Part shown: piece by piece, positions 34,914 through 45,744 of the stretch
How positions within the stretch are numbered: the first letter of the stretch is position 1
Layout: every line of letters begins with the position of its first letter
DNA from: Saksenaea vasiformis B4078
Lineage: Eukaryota > Mucoromycota > Mucoromycetes > Mucorales > Saksenaeaceae
Length of the DNA: 46,571 nt
Reading direction: 5' to 3'
Assembly (NCBI GenBank): GCA_000697055.1
Contig: JNDT01001506.1
Location: forward strand, 1-46,571
Notes under the pieces: generated by a model
Database searches by the model: none
What the model was told of the DNA's origin: nothing
The model's input: only the letters and a program-made list of their open reading frames with translations
Position numbers and translations under genes: made by a program

Positions 34914-35737
34914 AATAACGGCAGGGAAAGAAAAGTAAGATCTGACACCGCCCAGTAACGACAATCGTAATAGTCGGAACAAACGTTGATAAAAAAAAGC
35001 GGTATAAAGACGAAGTTTCAAGGAAGAAACCAGTTCACGTCTTACATATAGCATAATAGGTAATTGTTACAGTCACGCAGTACTCCCTAACCAAGGGAAG
35101 AGTAGCAAGGCTGTCAAAACTGTCCGACTTGGTCCGTGATGTTTAAAAAAAATTTTTTTTCTTTTTGGTTATCTGGTCGAGACATCTACGCGGTTGCGCC
35201 TAAACGCCATAAACTTGACATACATGCATATCCGCTATCAAGCAGAAAAGTGTCGTGGCGATCGCCCATTTAAGTTTACACATTTTATGGACACTTTCCA
35301 TGATGACCGCGTTAGTCTCTCGTTAGGTTCCCTGATGACTTGTTTATTTTATTTTCCCCACATCGCCACTTGCCTGCGGATGTTTCACAACGAAGATGCT
35401 TTCCCGTTTTACCGAATCTCTGCAGCCGCTCGATACTAACCGGAAGCACCGTTATACGTAACCTATAAAACAGTACTTGTGCTTGATTAATGTGACATTA
35501 GAACCTAGTATGCCGCGCAATCAGAAACTAACAATTCTTCAGCCACGTGGTGCGAGCTACAACAGCGAATTCACTGCGACAGGTCAAGCTTTTTATTCAA
35601 TGAGAATCGTAACTTAGATTTGCCTTGCTGCATAGCACAGGGAGCTGGTCTTGACTTGAATTCTTTCGCTGGGTATCACTCAACTGTGTAGCTTGGAATG
35701 TATATGTCACAAGACACCCTGCTATCCATAGGGATGA
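34914..35737. other. spacer between two coding relics
   Basis: No supported gene. The plus frame 35194-35439 is weak. The A-run then T-run near 35142-35165 (AAAAAAAATTTTTTTT) is palindromic. Confidence 0.4.
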
Positions 35738-36617
35738 TTAGCTGATACACGATAGTGTGGAGACTCCGGTTCTTTTGAAGGTGGTGGCGCGATCAGTAAC
35801 CAGAGGAAGTCGCGCTCTTGGTGAAATAAACCAAAAACGACGATTATACGGGCATGTCTTGGAAGACCTTCGTTCGTTTGTCATCGCAACAATGTGCTAT
35901 TGTCTATGTTGCTGCCATACCGCCGTTCCGCCTCTTCTGGCATGACCCTTCCTCAGGGATCCAGCTGCTGTCCCGCTGTACCAATGCACAAGACAGGCAG
36001 CCTTCGTTTTTTGTCACACGCTTTTCGTCCAAACGTCATGACGGATTTTCGCTCATTAGCTGCGTATGTGGCGTAGCATCATTTTATCACGTATCTGCTG
36101 CATTCTGGAATCCTTTCTTTCCTGTTTGGAGCGGTTAAGGAACAATTGCCCAGCATGTTCAGTGAGTACGACTTGAGACTTCATTACATCTTTTGAAGTA
36201 GTTTCTCTCTTCAATGATGAATCTGCCAGATTCTTCTCTGCGTTCGAAATATTAGCTCGTCTCTGTGAAGAAAACTTGTTCCTAACCGTTACTTCCGACA
36301 CGGAATGAAGTGCACCCCTTTCTTTTCCGCTCCTGTCTTTGACTATGCTTTCTGGAAACCGAATTTTGATTCAGTTTCAATTCGCCAACCGTGAACTTCT
36401 CATACGTTGTTTGATTGCTGTCAAGGGTGCCAACATACTGAATAACTTAATATGTTCGTTGACTTTGTGCAGTGAAATTGGCACAGCTTCCGACCTTGTA
36501 CATAACCGTAATCAGTTCCGGAAAGATGATCTCCGTGTCTCCTTCAGTCTCGTTTTCTGATAAGAATTGCGATATGTCGATTCGTTCAGCGAATTCCTCA
36601 CAGTGTGGAATCTTCAT
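35738..36617 (-). pseudogene. decayed TnpB/Fanzor-like ORF (Mucorales mobile-element type)
   Basis: Five consecutive minus-strand blocks in shifting frames read as one broken protein, N to C. Block 1, 36447-36617, contains CEEFAERIDISQFLSENE. Block 2, 36377 to about 36505, contains AVPISLHKVNEHIKLF. Block 3, 36056-36370, contains SSQRRANISNAEKNL and RSKQERKDSRMQQIRDK. Block 4, 35953 to about 36054, contains KKRRLPVLCIGTAG. Block 5, 35738 to about 35892, contains IVAMTNERRSSKTCP. The order matches a repeated ORF family I recall from Mucorales: a basic helical segment, then R-x-P-V-x-C-x-G-T-A-G, then a TNE-x-x-[ST]S-[KQ]-TC zinc-knuckle start, the latter as in TnpB and Fanzor nucleases before the last RuvC motif. 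Frameshifts and stops separate the blocks, and the second half of the zinc knuckle is not recognisable. It is inactive as it stands. Confidence 0.62.
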
Positions 36618-36789
36618 AGACGACGGTCTTGTAACAACGGCTTTTTTTCAGTCGTGACACTTTTTTATCCTTTTGTTCTTTTCTCTTCGTCTCTTTTCTT
36701 GTTGATTTCGACACGTTGCTCCAGATAATCAATAACTATGATGAACGACATTGCATATTATTAAATTTACCTAGGTATCTGGTCCGGAA

Positions 36790-36996
36790 CTCTTAGGGAC
36801 CATAGGTGTTACAAAATTATGGACTATTGTAAACCACAATTTTCCTTACAAGCTACGGCTGTATCTCCGTCTCACGTATTGTAACAATGGCTCTATCCAG
36901 ACGTCATTGAAGTGCCTTAGCAAAACTAAAGTCTAGTGTAAGGTTTAGGGTAGGGTCTAAAGTGATCAGCCCTGTGCAACCTATGGTCCCTAAGAG
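36790..36996. mobile_element. MITE-like element with about 18-bp terminal inverted repeats
   Basis: CTCTTAGGGACCATAGGT at 36790-36807 is repeated as its exact reverse complement at 36979-36996, and the similarity continues a few bases inward. The 207-bp interior has no open frame. It includes a G-rich TTTAGGGTAGGG stretch. The size, the terminal inverted repeats and the lack of coding fit a non-autonomous DNA transposon. Target-site duplications are not clear. Confidence 0.65.
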
Positions 36997-37421
36997 CTCT
37001 GAATCCTACTAGACCATTTGATATCGCTGGATACTACTACGCTCACATACAGTCTAAGAAAGTAAAGGGCGATCGATCAACGCTGTCTCACAAAGCCTTT
37101 TACGATCAGAACCAATTCTTTACGCGTATTACGCTAGTTTCCCCCGCTGCTGCACTTAATTTGCAACATGGTGGGTGCCTGAACTTCGTAGCCAAAGTGA
37201 GGTGGTTTGCTGCTGCATGGTCGTCCAAAGCCTTGTGAGCAGCAGCTTTTTTGTTGGTGATGCCATACCTAGAGTCTATATCTGAGGTAAGGAAATTACC
37301 ATGATTGGCTGATTTTGTTGACGTCATTTGCGGGGGGTGGGTCGAGGTTTTTTTGGTACGGCCTTTTTTTTTCGTATATACACGAAGCGCTGCTAATAAC
37401 CGAACTCTCTATTGAGCCGAT

Positions 37422-37861
37422 ATGTTCTTCTCGCGTCCTCTCTTCCAAGCGGTGACCAAGGTAAACTAGCGTGAAATATCATACATGCTGGCAATGATAT
37501 TCAGTGTATTCCTTAGGCCACCACCGGATTGACCGGTATCCCCGTCCACCCCAACCCCCGCCCTCATTTGATTCAAACCTATAACAACACGCTGAAAGCA
37601 TTGTCACGTCTTCCTGCAAGCGCTGTGTACCGACAGGCTACCGAAAGTTTGACCCAGAAGCGCTTGGCTATTGTTGAGTCGACCGAGAATGTGGAGGAAA
37701 TCGAATCGAAGATCGCCGGTGGACAGATCGAAGAATTGATCCTCCAGGCCGAGGACGAACTGAAGCTGGTCGGCAAAATGGAGGAATGGAAGCCATGGGA
37801 GCCTTTGGAGACGCCCATTCCGAAGGGCCAGTGGGAATACAACAGCAACCATAGAGAATAA
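37422..37861 (+). CDS. NDUFA5: mitochondrial complex I subunit NDUFA5 (B13 / 29.9-kDa type)
   Basis: Two exons, 37422-37460 and 37517-37861, with a GTAAAC donor and a TTCCTTAG acceptor, give 127 residues. The N-terminus (MFFSRPLFQAVTKATTG) suits mitochondrial import. Family hallmarks follow: TGIPVHPNPRPHLIQTYNNT, then LPASAVYRQATESLT, KRLAIVEST, then a helix and the C-terminal WKPWEPLETPIPKGQWEY. This accessory subunit sits in the matrix arm of NADH:ubiquinone oxidoreductase. Its presence implies a respiring organism with complex I. The gene stands alone in a gene-poor stretch. Confidence 0.95.
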
Positions 37862-40800
37862 ATCATGAACCTCCTTGTCTTATACACCTGACTTTATGTC
37901 CTGTATGCAAAGCAAACAAGCATTTGTAGGTACTTGTATCATCATCTTTCTTTCTTGAAGAATGGTGATTTACGTGGTGGAAAATGTATCCTCTGCAAAA
38001 AGAGCTTTTGATCATGATTATCAGGAGGAGAATCACTGCCTCGCCTCTGCAATTGTGTCGAGTTTAGCCCGAAGTAAACAGCAACGGAACAAGAGGATAT
38101 CATAGCTCATCCGAGATCGACTTAATACGCCGGTTGCTACTCATTTATAACCATATAGTCTGCTTGCATTGATCGATTGGCGTGCACGACGGTCTAAGTG
38201 TTCGTGAGAGCCCAACACACGCGACTTGCAGCTCTTGGATTTATCGATCACACTAGCGCTCTCAATCCAAATGGGAATGCGCGTCTGATTGGATACCTTG
38301 CGCTTGTGGAAACAGACCTATTTGGCGCGCAGTCCATCCTTTTTGAGTTATCGACACAGGATGGTTCTCACGATGTGATCTGTGTGAATTGAAGGATATA
38401 CTTTGGTTCCATATTTTGGAATGGCACCGTCATGGATGGCCAGCGTGCGAAAAATTCAATAAGCTTGAGGATCATGTTTCATATGATTCCTGTGTAAACA
38501 GCTCAGTAAGCGTCGCCCGTTTCTTTACGTTTTCCGCTTATCTTCTTCGAGTATGTGGTGCTGTTGCAGTAATTCATTCATGCCAAGTAACCGTATGATT
38601 GGTAGATCGAGTTACTTGAGCTGAGCGGTACTACTGTGAACCAATACATGTCTTTGAGTGATCATCATGTAATCGCTTTGTTCTGCACAGGCAGATCAAA
38701 TTTTTTCTTCATTTTTTTCCCATTTCCGAAGGAGCAGTTTTTCAATAGCAAGTAGCCCACATCGTGTGTCAAGTTGCGAAACAAACCATGTGTCGTCGAA
38801 CGTACTCATCATGAATGGTTTCTATGCTATCTAATAAATTTTGCGCCTATCGAGGAATCGAGTTTCACGCAAGGAATTCTATACTTTTTCTCATAAACGA
38901 TAGATTAACAGACCCTGTTTTACTTTCTGTCAGAGCAAACTTGCTATTTTCGTGGACGCAGAATTATTGGATTTGGAATTGGGGTGTGGTAGTAACACTT
39001 CTGGCCGCGCTATGTATTCATTGATTTCTAAATTTTTTTTTGAAGATTTCCTAATATTAAAGGAGAATCGCTATTCCTCTTTCTAGCCGCGCAGCGCGGA
39101 AGTACTGTGCCAGAATTCCAGATACGGAGTCCTCCCAGATCTTCTCGTCTCCTCGGAAGGTCATTCACATCCTTATATTCATCGATCGACAATTGAGGTG
39201 CTATGTCCGTTGATGGCTTTCTAACCTTGGATTGCCGTCTTGGATTTCTTTTGCCAGTTAGAATGTATGAGTCTTTCAAAATGCCATACAATAGTAGGGA
39301 TATCCAATGAAAAAAATACACCTAAAATCATGTCGACCTCGTATGGTCTTCTCTATCAGAAGAGCGATTACAATAGCTCTATGCAGAACTCGCCTACGTT
39401 TTCTTCCAAGCAAAAAGAAAAAAAGAATGAAATCAAGCCGCCATCACAGCAACAACTGGAAACATGGGATGTTCATGTTCATGTCGACGAACAATTTACC
39501 CGATAGTGAAGATTGGTTATTAAACAAAGTCCAGCGGAATACAGTTATCTTTCTTACTATGCATAGCAAACAATGTAGCGTCCACGATCAGACATAGGCT
39601 CCTTGCAGCGAAGAGACGAACATTTCAGTCATGATCTGTTGGACAACCAAAGACCAGAAGGAATGCCATTGTACATTCAGGCACTCAACGAATCTCAATA
39701 GATAGGAGTCACTACGCACACAAGGATTGATGCCCAACAACAGCTTTACTCACGTTCCTCAAGCGAACGAGTCATCTAAGAACAGAGCTCCCAACAAGTT
39801 GTCGGAAGCAGGCAGAAGATGCAGTAATATCCGAGTCTCTCTTCCATGGTACCGTCGATTCCTGGGATGACCCGCCCAAAACCGAAAAATTGACCCAAGT
39901 CCGTTCACTTAGAAAGATATGAAGTGATAGAATAGAAGACCAGCCTAGCGTGTCTAGGAAAGCCACCACCACATCGGAGATCGATCCGAAGTCTGCCTTG
40001 GTGTTTAGGGTGGCATAAATTATCATTCAATAAACAGAAAACATAGCATCCCAGACACCGCCCATTTTTTGTTATGGACTTACTTTCGAGCCAGTCGGTG
40101 TGCTTGCTCTACACACCTGAAGCTTCATATCTTAGTCACGCAGGTTCGTTTCCTGCGACTTTTTTTGTCTCATATCGACGCATTCCGTCTCCTGTCGCAT
40201 TCTGGTGCACGTCGTATCTTGACTCATGTCGACGCATTTTGTCGCCGTCGCGCTCCGGATCATGGGTTAAGCCATGTGTCAAAATGCGCCATGAGACGAA
40301 ATGCGTCACAGGGATAGGAAGAGAGGTTACCAAAAGAAGAACCCAAAGGGTCGAAGGTTGTTATTAAGGAATGGTCTTGGTGCTATTTTACATGCACTGA
40401 TTTTTCATCTTTGACGTAAGTAGTAGACTGATCGGCTGAGAACAGTGTATCATTTGCAATAAGGTGTCCTATTTCATGAACTTCTAACTACCAATCTGTG
40501 CGAAAACACGTCAAACCGTAGCGATGTCTGTGATCTATCTTGACCGCAGTCATGCGTCGTGTGCCATAACAGGAAAGATCGGCGATTGTTGTGTTTTCAT
40601 CTACTGAACCTTATCGTCTACAACCTAAACACTTATCAGAGTTTCAGTACGCCATAGCCCGCGCTAATAACCGAGAATAAGGTTCAGTAGAGCTTATTTC
40701 CGATAAAAGGCCGAATCACATAATTAGGTAGACAATTTGTTATTAAGATAACGAGACGCATCGCCCTCAAGGGTTCCTATCCGTCTAGTGTCCCAAGTAG

Positions 40801-41613
40801 GCGTACTCATACAGAAACATAGATTTTTAACGAAGATGTAAAACTTTTCTGTTGGGGAATATCAGCTCTACGCGACTCCCATTTGGTTGCTGTGAAAGCT
40901 GTGCTATATACGGGCAGTACACGTTAGCAGTGCCCAATGTGAGCGCCTATAAGGGGGAGAGCAAATGATGAAAGGCAGCATCAGCGCGAAAAAATGCAAC
41001 GATGGTCCAGCAGCGCATTTACATAGTTATTATTGCCTTGCTGCAATGTGTATTTACATGTCTAATAATTTTGTTTTATTCCTGTAACGCACGATTAGAC
41101 CTAGATTAATGTTATTTAACAATATTATATAGAAATTTGGAATCCTGCAGACAGATATGGGTTTTATCTGCATGTCTGTACATAACTGCGTTTCCTTGCG
41201 AACGTATCAGCGCAATGGGAACACCTTCCCCCCTATCCATCTTCAGGAATAGTAGCGGGAATTTGGCTAAAAATTGGTTCCTTATCGCTAGATGCACAAG
41301 GCAAATCCGGACTTTGCCAAGTTCTAGGTTCTGTCCTCGACTAAGCCTTCACCAGCTAGCTCTCGTGTCAAAACTTGGGGAATTATGAATGTTTCATTAA
41401 ATGTACTAGAACGATAGACTTACTGACCCCTTCATTATACTTGGCTGTTGACAGTTGACACGTCTCAGAGTTATGTACGTTGACACGTAAGTTACTAATG
41501 TGCTGGTCAAAGTCTTGCTAAGTGGTTCGATCTCATGAATGGTGCAGTAACGTCGCAAACTATCCTTCTTTTGAAGGCTACGGTTACCCCATCAGATGCC
41601 TCATATTAAGACC
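37862..41613. other. gene-poor region with orphan open fragments
   Basis: No complete gene. Two fragments read partly like protein. Plus 38198-38392 contains LAALGFIDHTSALNPNG and ETDLFGAQSILFELS. Minus 39063-39270 contains KPSTDIAPQLSIDEYKDV and LPRRREDLGGLRIW. A weaker minus frame is at 39772-40026. None has splice partners or a known motif. They are probably decayed mobile-element or gene remnants. Confidence 0.4.
40145..40311. repeat. cluster of degenerate GACGCATT / GTCGCATT repeats
   Basis: The words TCGACGCATTCCGTC, CTGTCGCATTCTGGTG, TCGACGCATTTTGTCG and, inverted, CAAAATGCGCCATGAGACG and GAAATGCGTCAC all occur within about 170 bp. The cluster is an imperfect array with direct and inverted copies. 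It could be a small foldback element or a protein-binding cluster. Confidence 0.45.
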
Positions 41614-41755
41614 CACTATGGAAAATGGGGTTCCTGCTTGACTACTCTTCCTTAAGAGAAAAATAGCCTATCAGGGTCACATACTACCTCAGTTCCTGAT
41701 AGACTATTTTTTGTTAAGGAAAAATAGTCAAGCAGGAACCCATTTTCCACAGTGA
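41614..41755. repeat. long near-perfect inverted repeat (foldback, 62-bp arms, 19-nt loop)
   Basis: The left arm 41614-41675 starts CACTATGGAAAATGGGG and the right arm 41695-41755 ends CCCATTTTCCACAGTG. They are reverse complements with a handful of mismatches, including matched stretches around TTCCTGCTTGACTA and CCTATCAGG/CCTGATAG. A transcript from either strand would fold into a hairpin of about 60 bp with a 19-nt loop. It may be a foldback MITE or a small-RNA precursor. Confidence 0.8.
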
Positions 41756-43230
41756 CCGTCACCCCTGCAGTGGTTGGCGTTCAGTAATGCTGAGCTACTT
41801 TACTAACATCCATGAACTAAACGACGTTAATCTTGTTTGTACCGATCGTATGAGCTTTCACATAAATTAGGACAATCCGCACTTAAGGATGCTATGCGAA
41901 TCTTGACCCGCAGAAGAGACAAATGATTTTATAGCATCTTTTTTCTTCGCCTGCATGGCAAGGTAGGAGGTTATTTTCGTCAGTAAAGAAGTTGAATCGA
42001 TCGTTTTCACTATCGTTTTCCCCCTTCTTTCTTTTTTCTTACAGAATTAACTGTGGGCTGTAGTAATAGGTTGCATGCATATTCTGCATCACTCGTTAGC
42101 TATCATAACCATAGGGTCTGAGTCGGTAGCTCTGACCTTTGGTAGTAATTACAAGAGAAGGATATGTTGATCTTAAGAAGGTTTGCTTGTCTCCAGCCAC
42201 CTTTCAAACTTCCTGTTATGCACGGTTAAAAACCATCTGTTGACGCCGGACAGATAAGCAATGCATCAATAATAATAATAATAAAACGTGGGGAGGATGG
42301 TCATAGCGTAAAGTTAGAGTGCGCATCAAAGGGAAATTGAGGAGAAGCAGGTAGGTTAAGTAAACACAAAACTTTTTAGCTTGCACTTCATACGTTGTGC
42401 TGCGATGATGATTAAAAAGTCCTAGTCAAAATAATCAGACCGCATAACCGCCCTCAAGACAGATCATGAGCTAGTAAGGAGGGCATCACCAACTAACTAG
42501 AACCAGTAAAAATAGAATCGCAAAAAAAAAAAAAATTGTGGAGAACGAAGAGAAGGGGTCTGGGGTTCTACAAGTTAGAAAACAAGGCGGGATGATCAAT
42601 TTTGGGTTTAATGCCGATAGGCTTCTTTTTTTTTTTGTACTTTTACATCGAGCTGATGCCCAACATGGGTTTACTAAGTATGAGCATTTGAGATGTAGTA
42701 TTCTTTATCACGTAAAACGATAGTCCCATGAGTATAATGGGAAACATGAAGGATAGAAATAGTACGTTTTTTTAGTCTTCCCGCCCACGCACAGCGAGCA
42801 GGAAAGCGGGCATCATCACACTGCGAAACTAATCTGTGAATGCATGTTTGATAGTATCATTTTCTTTTTTTTTTTACTCTCATACATTGGCTTAAAAATA
42901 GGTCGGCTTATGCCGGATGAGCGAGAGAAAATGGTAGTCAATGCCGAGGAAGACAGGAATGCCTGTAGGAGAAGGAAACAAAGTTGGGTAACTGGCATCC
43001 CGCGTACAGTCCATTGGTAAGGTTGATTTCTTTCTTTTCACGGAGATAAGGATGTGAAAAAAAGCAAAGCACCTTCGCTCGGACAGCAAGGGGGATTCAT
43101 TGAAAGAATTGCAGACAGATCGAATCTCCGATGAGTGCAAGCCAAAAAAAAAAAAAAAGGTGGTCCCAAAATGGGCGACTGCGCCGAAAGGGGGAGATTT
43201 GTTGCACGTAATCCGCATTTTCGGTTGACC
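41756..43230. other. intergenic, upstream of an unknown four-exon gene
   Basis: No gene supported. (AAT)n around 42269-42284 and poly-A/poly-T runs (42522-42535, 42628-42640, 43142-43158) are the only clear features. The minus frame 42892-43254 looks fortuitous. Confidence 0.45.
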
Positions 43231-44567
43231 ATGGCTAGTCGGGAGGAACAGCATCTCAAACAGACCCGCGATCTACTGACAGTGAAACTTGAAGAGGCCC
43301 ATGGGGGTTTACGACAAGCGAAACGGGCAGTAAATACAGCGGCTTTTTCTTTTGGTTTATATGTTTCATAATGATGGTTAAAAAGTTCAATGAATGAACC
43401 GTGTAGATTTACATGAAACAGGCGCTCTTGCAAAATTCGCGTCATGTTCTGCACCATGAGTTCAAGCACAGCCTAACGATGACGACGACGGCGACTACTA
43501 CTCCTTCTATAATGAAGCGCAAACGCCGGCGAATCGCCACAGTGCCAGGGCTATTTCCTGTGGTGGGTTCCCCTGCTTGTGAAGCCAAGAAGGAGGAAGA
43601 GGACGTTTGTCCCGTCGTGATTAAAACGTGTGTGGGGTGGGTTCGTGGGACAGAAAAGGATAGGATTTGGATACACGTGCAGGTAAACAATTGCTCGAGG
43701 TAATGAAAAGTTAGCGAATTTTTTACTTTATTTGCTGTTTTTGGCTTATTCCCGGCTTTTTAGCTCTTCCATGCAGCAGATGCATCTGCAGCTTTGGACT
43801 ACGAGTACTTCGTCATTTCTGCTGCCTTACGACATACAACGAAACACACAATTCAATGTCCTTCCTGGAAAAGACGCGGAGTTGTTTGCCGCATTTACCT
43901 GTTTACCAGATGTGTTTTGGTCGGATCTGAAGGAAACACTAAGGGTGACCTGTCGGTATACGTGTGATCAGACGGAGTGGAATAGCACGGCATCGGAAAT
44001 GGTGCAGTGGAAGGAACAAGAGGATGACACGAGCTGGGCACGGACAGCGACTACAGGTAAACACATCATCATCATCTTTTATTTTTTTGGCGAAAAATGA
44101 TGGATGGTTTTTTTTTTTTTTTTAACGTATAAAAAATGACAGTTCCTATTTTGGCGCCTATATTTTATCCTTGTTGTGTACGATGCCATCTTCTTACTCA
44201 AAGCCTACCGAAGACACGCGGACTCCAATTGATTTCAGACGGCGACGACGATGGATGCAGCAAAGTTTATGTTTCAAAGGAGCAAAAGGTGATGATGATC
44301 ATGACGTGTGACCGAGCGGAAGATGAGGAAGTGAGGTTGTATGGGTTTAGCTATCGGGAGACGGCCAGGTGTATCCAAGAAATGATGGCGCCAGAAGCTT
44401 ATTGGGTGAGAGTTTTGAAAAACAAACATCAGCTCCTGCAGGATCTTCTCGTTGGATTGCATGATGAGACGCAGTATATGGCGCTGGAAAACGATCAAAA
44501 GGATCAGAGTGTTTTGGCAGCACAACAGAGCAACATCGAGCTTCTAAGTCACATTATTGAGCATTAA
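43231..44567 (+). CDS. unknown protein with helical N-terminus, beta-rich core and helical C-terminus
   Basis: Four exons, 43231-43329, 43407-43699, 43764-44056 and 44143-44567, with GT-AG junctions in phase, give 369 residues. Residues 1-55 are a charged helix (EEQHLKQTRDLLTVKLEEAH then KRAIYMKQALLQNSRH). A basic patch MKRKRRRI lies near 78. The centre reads as beta strands (TCVGWVRGTEKDRIWIHVQV, RVTCRYTCDQTEW), and the C-terminal 80 residues are helical (LLQDLLVGLHDETQ, VLAAQQSNIELLSHIIEH). I do not recognise the family. The layout resembles a subunit of a nuclear complex, but this is a guess. An in-frame upstream ATG at 43171 is an alternative start. The first intron donor, GTAAAT, was chosen on phase. 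Confidence 0.7.
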
Positions 44568-45581
44568 GGTTTTGATGTAACACAAAGTTGTGACAATCAA
44601 CATTGTTACAAGCTTAAAACAAAGCATGGTATATATATATATATATATATTTTTTTTCGTTCAATGTTGCTCGTGTACCTTGCAAAAGAAATAAAGAGGT
44701 AAAGAAAGAAAGCATTTCCGAGGATATGCATGTTAGCCGTTTTCCCCGTCTTTGATGCGATGAGACGAAAGAAGACTTTTATGATTGCGGAGCCAAAGGC
44801 TGCAGTAATGATTGAAAGAATTGCTCCATTGATTTAGAGGGAGTCGGATGCTCAAAAATGGTATGAAACGGGTTAAACTAAATAAGCATCATTATTTACA
44901 ATTTGTGTTTGCTTATTTTTTTTTTTTGGTCTGCAAGGGGAAAGAAGGTTGTTTATATACAAATCGATCAGCGATAGATTTACCAACGTGACGATAAGAA
45001 AAAAAAAAGAAAAAAGAAACGGATAGGTTCCGGGAGTCAATCTTACCCGCCAATGGAAGTAGTCGGACTTGAGCGGTAAATAGGTCTGTTTTGTTTCGAT
45101 CACTTAGCCTAATGAGATTTTTCTATTATCTACTCTAAAGACAAGTTGCATCTCCGCCCACGCGTGTCATATAAGAAACCAATTGTTAGGGTCCTTTACT
45201 AGATCAGGGGCTAACCATACACATCTATATTTTTTACTCTGTTTTTGCACATGACGTCTCTCGGCAAATACTGCATAATGACAACATAAGGTTACAGAGT
45301 GGTGGTGATTCCTAATTTAATTTTGACACACGCATAATTATGATAACATACAAAAAATCTTAAATTATCTGGTAAAAAAGAAAAAACGCTATCCTAAGTA
45401 CATGAACAAGGTATATAGAAAAGAAAAAGAAAAGAAAAAAAAAGATGGCATGTAAATACAAATGAATGAATTGTAAAAAGAAATGAAGGAATAGGAAATC
45501 TTGAAGGTATATATATGTATATCATCTTTGGGGGGTTGGTTGGTAAAATAGATTCAATGGACAGGTTGGTCTTGCCTATTT
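44568..45581. other. intergenic spacer, AT-rich
   Basis: A (TA)n run lies at about 44630-44650, just past the stop of the unknown gene, and poly-T and poly-A runs occur near 44918-44928 and 45000-45008. No gene is seen. Both neighbours end here (convergent). Confidence 0.5.
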
Positions 45582-45683
45582 TCACTTCTTGGAGTTTGGA
45601 CAATGGTCGTCGTGGGCGTATTGAGAGACGTCAATGCCACATTTTGGGCAGAAATCGTAATCAGCGCATTGATGTGGATCCAT
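45582..45683 (-). CDS. tiny zinc-finger-like protein, 33 aa
   Basis: A 34-codon minus-strand frame from ATG (45681-45683) to TGA (45582-45584). It encodes a short Cys/His-rich peptide: MDPHQCADYDFCPKC, then a spacer and YAHDDHCP. The C-P-x-C pair plus H-x2-H-C spacing could bind one zinc ion. Composition is soluble with a basic end. It is preceded by a long TC (minus) / AG (plus) repeat that may serve as its promoter or leader. The short size means chance cannot be excluded, but the metal-ligand pattern is unusual for random sequence. It may also be one exon of a longer gene. Confidence 0.45.
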   Translation of the reverse strand: MDPHQCADYDFCPKCGIDVSQYAHDDHCPNSKK

Positions 45684-45703
45684 GATCGTATTATAGTTTA
45701 GAT

Positions 45704-45744
<41 letters not shown>

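Noticed and set aside
36131..36141. TTCCTTAAC (minus strand), an exact U12 branch-site word
   Set aside because: It lies inside the coding block of the nuclease relic (LFLNRSK) and has no U12 donor at a suitable distance.
36056..36301. 81-codon minus frame as an independent small gene
   Set aside because: It begins at GTG, its frame is open further upstream, and it fits as one block of the larger broken TnpB/Fanzor-like ORF.
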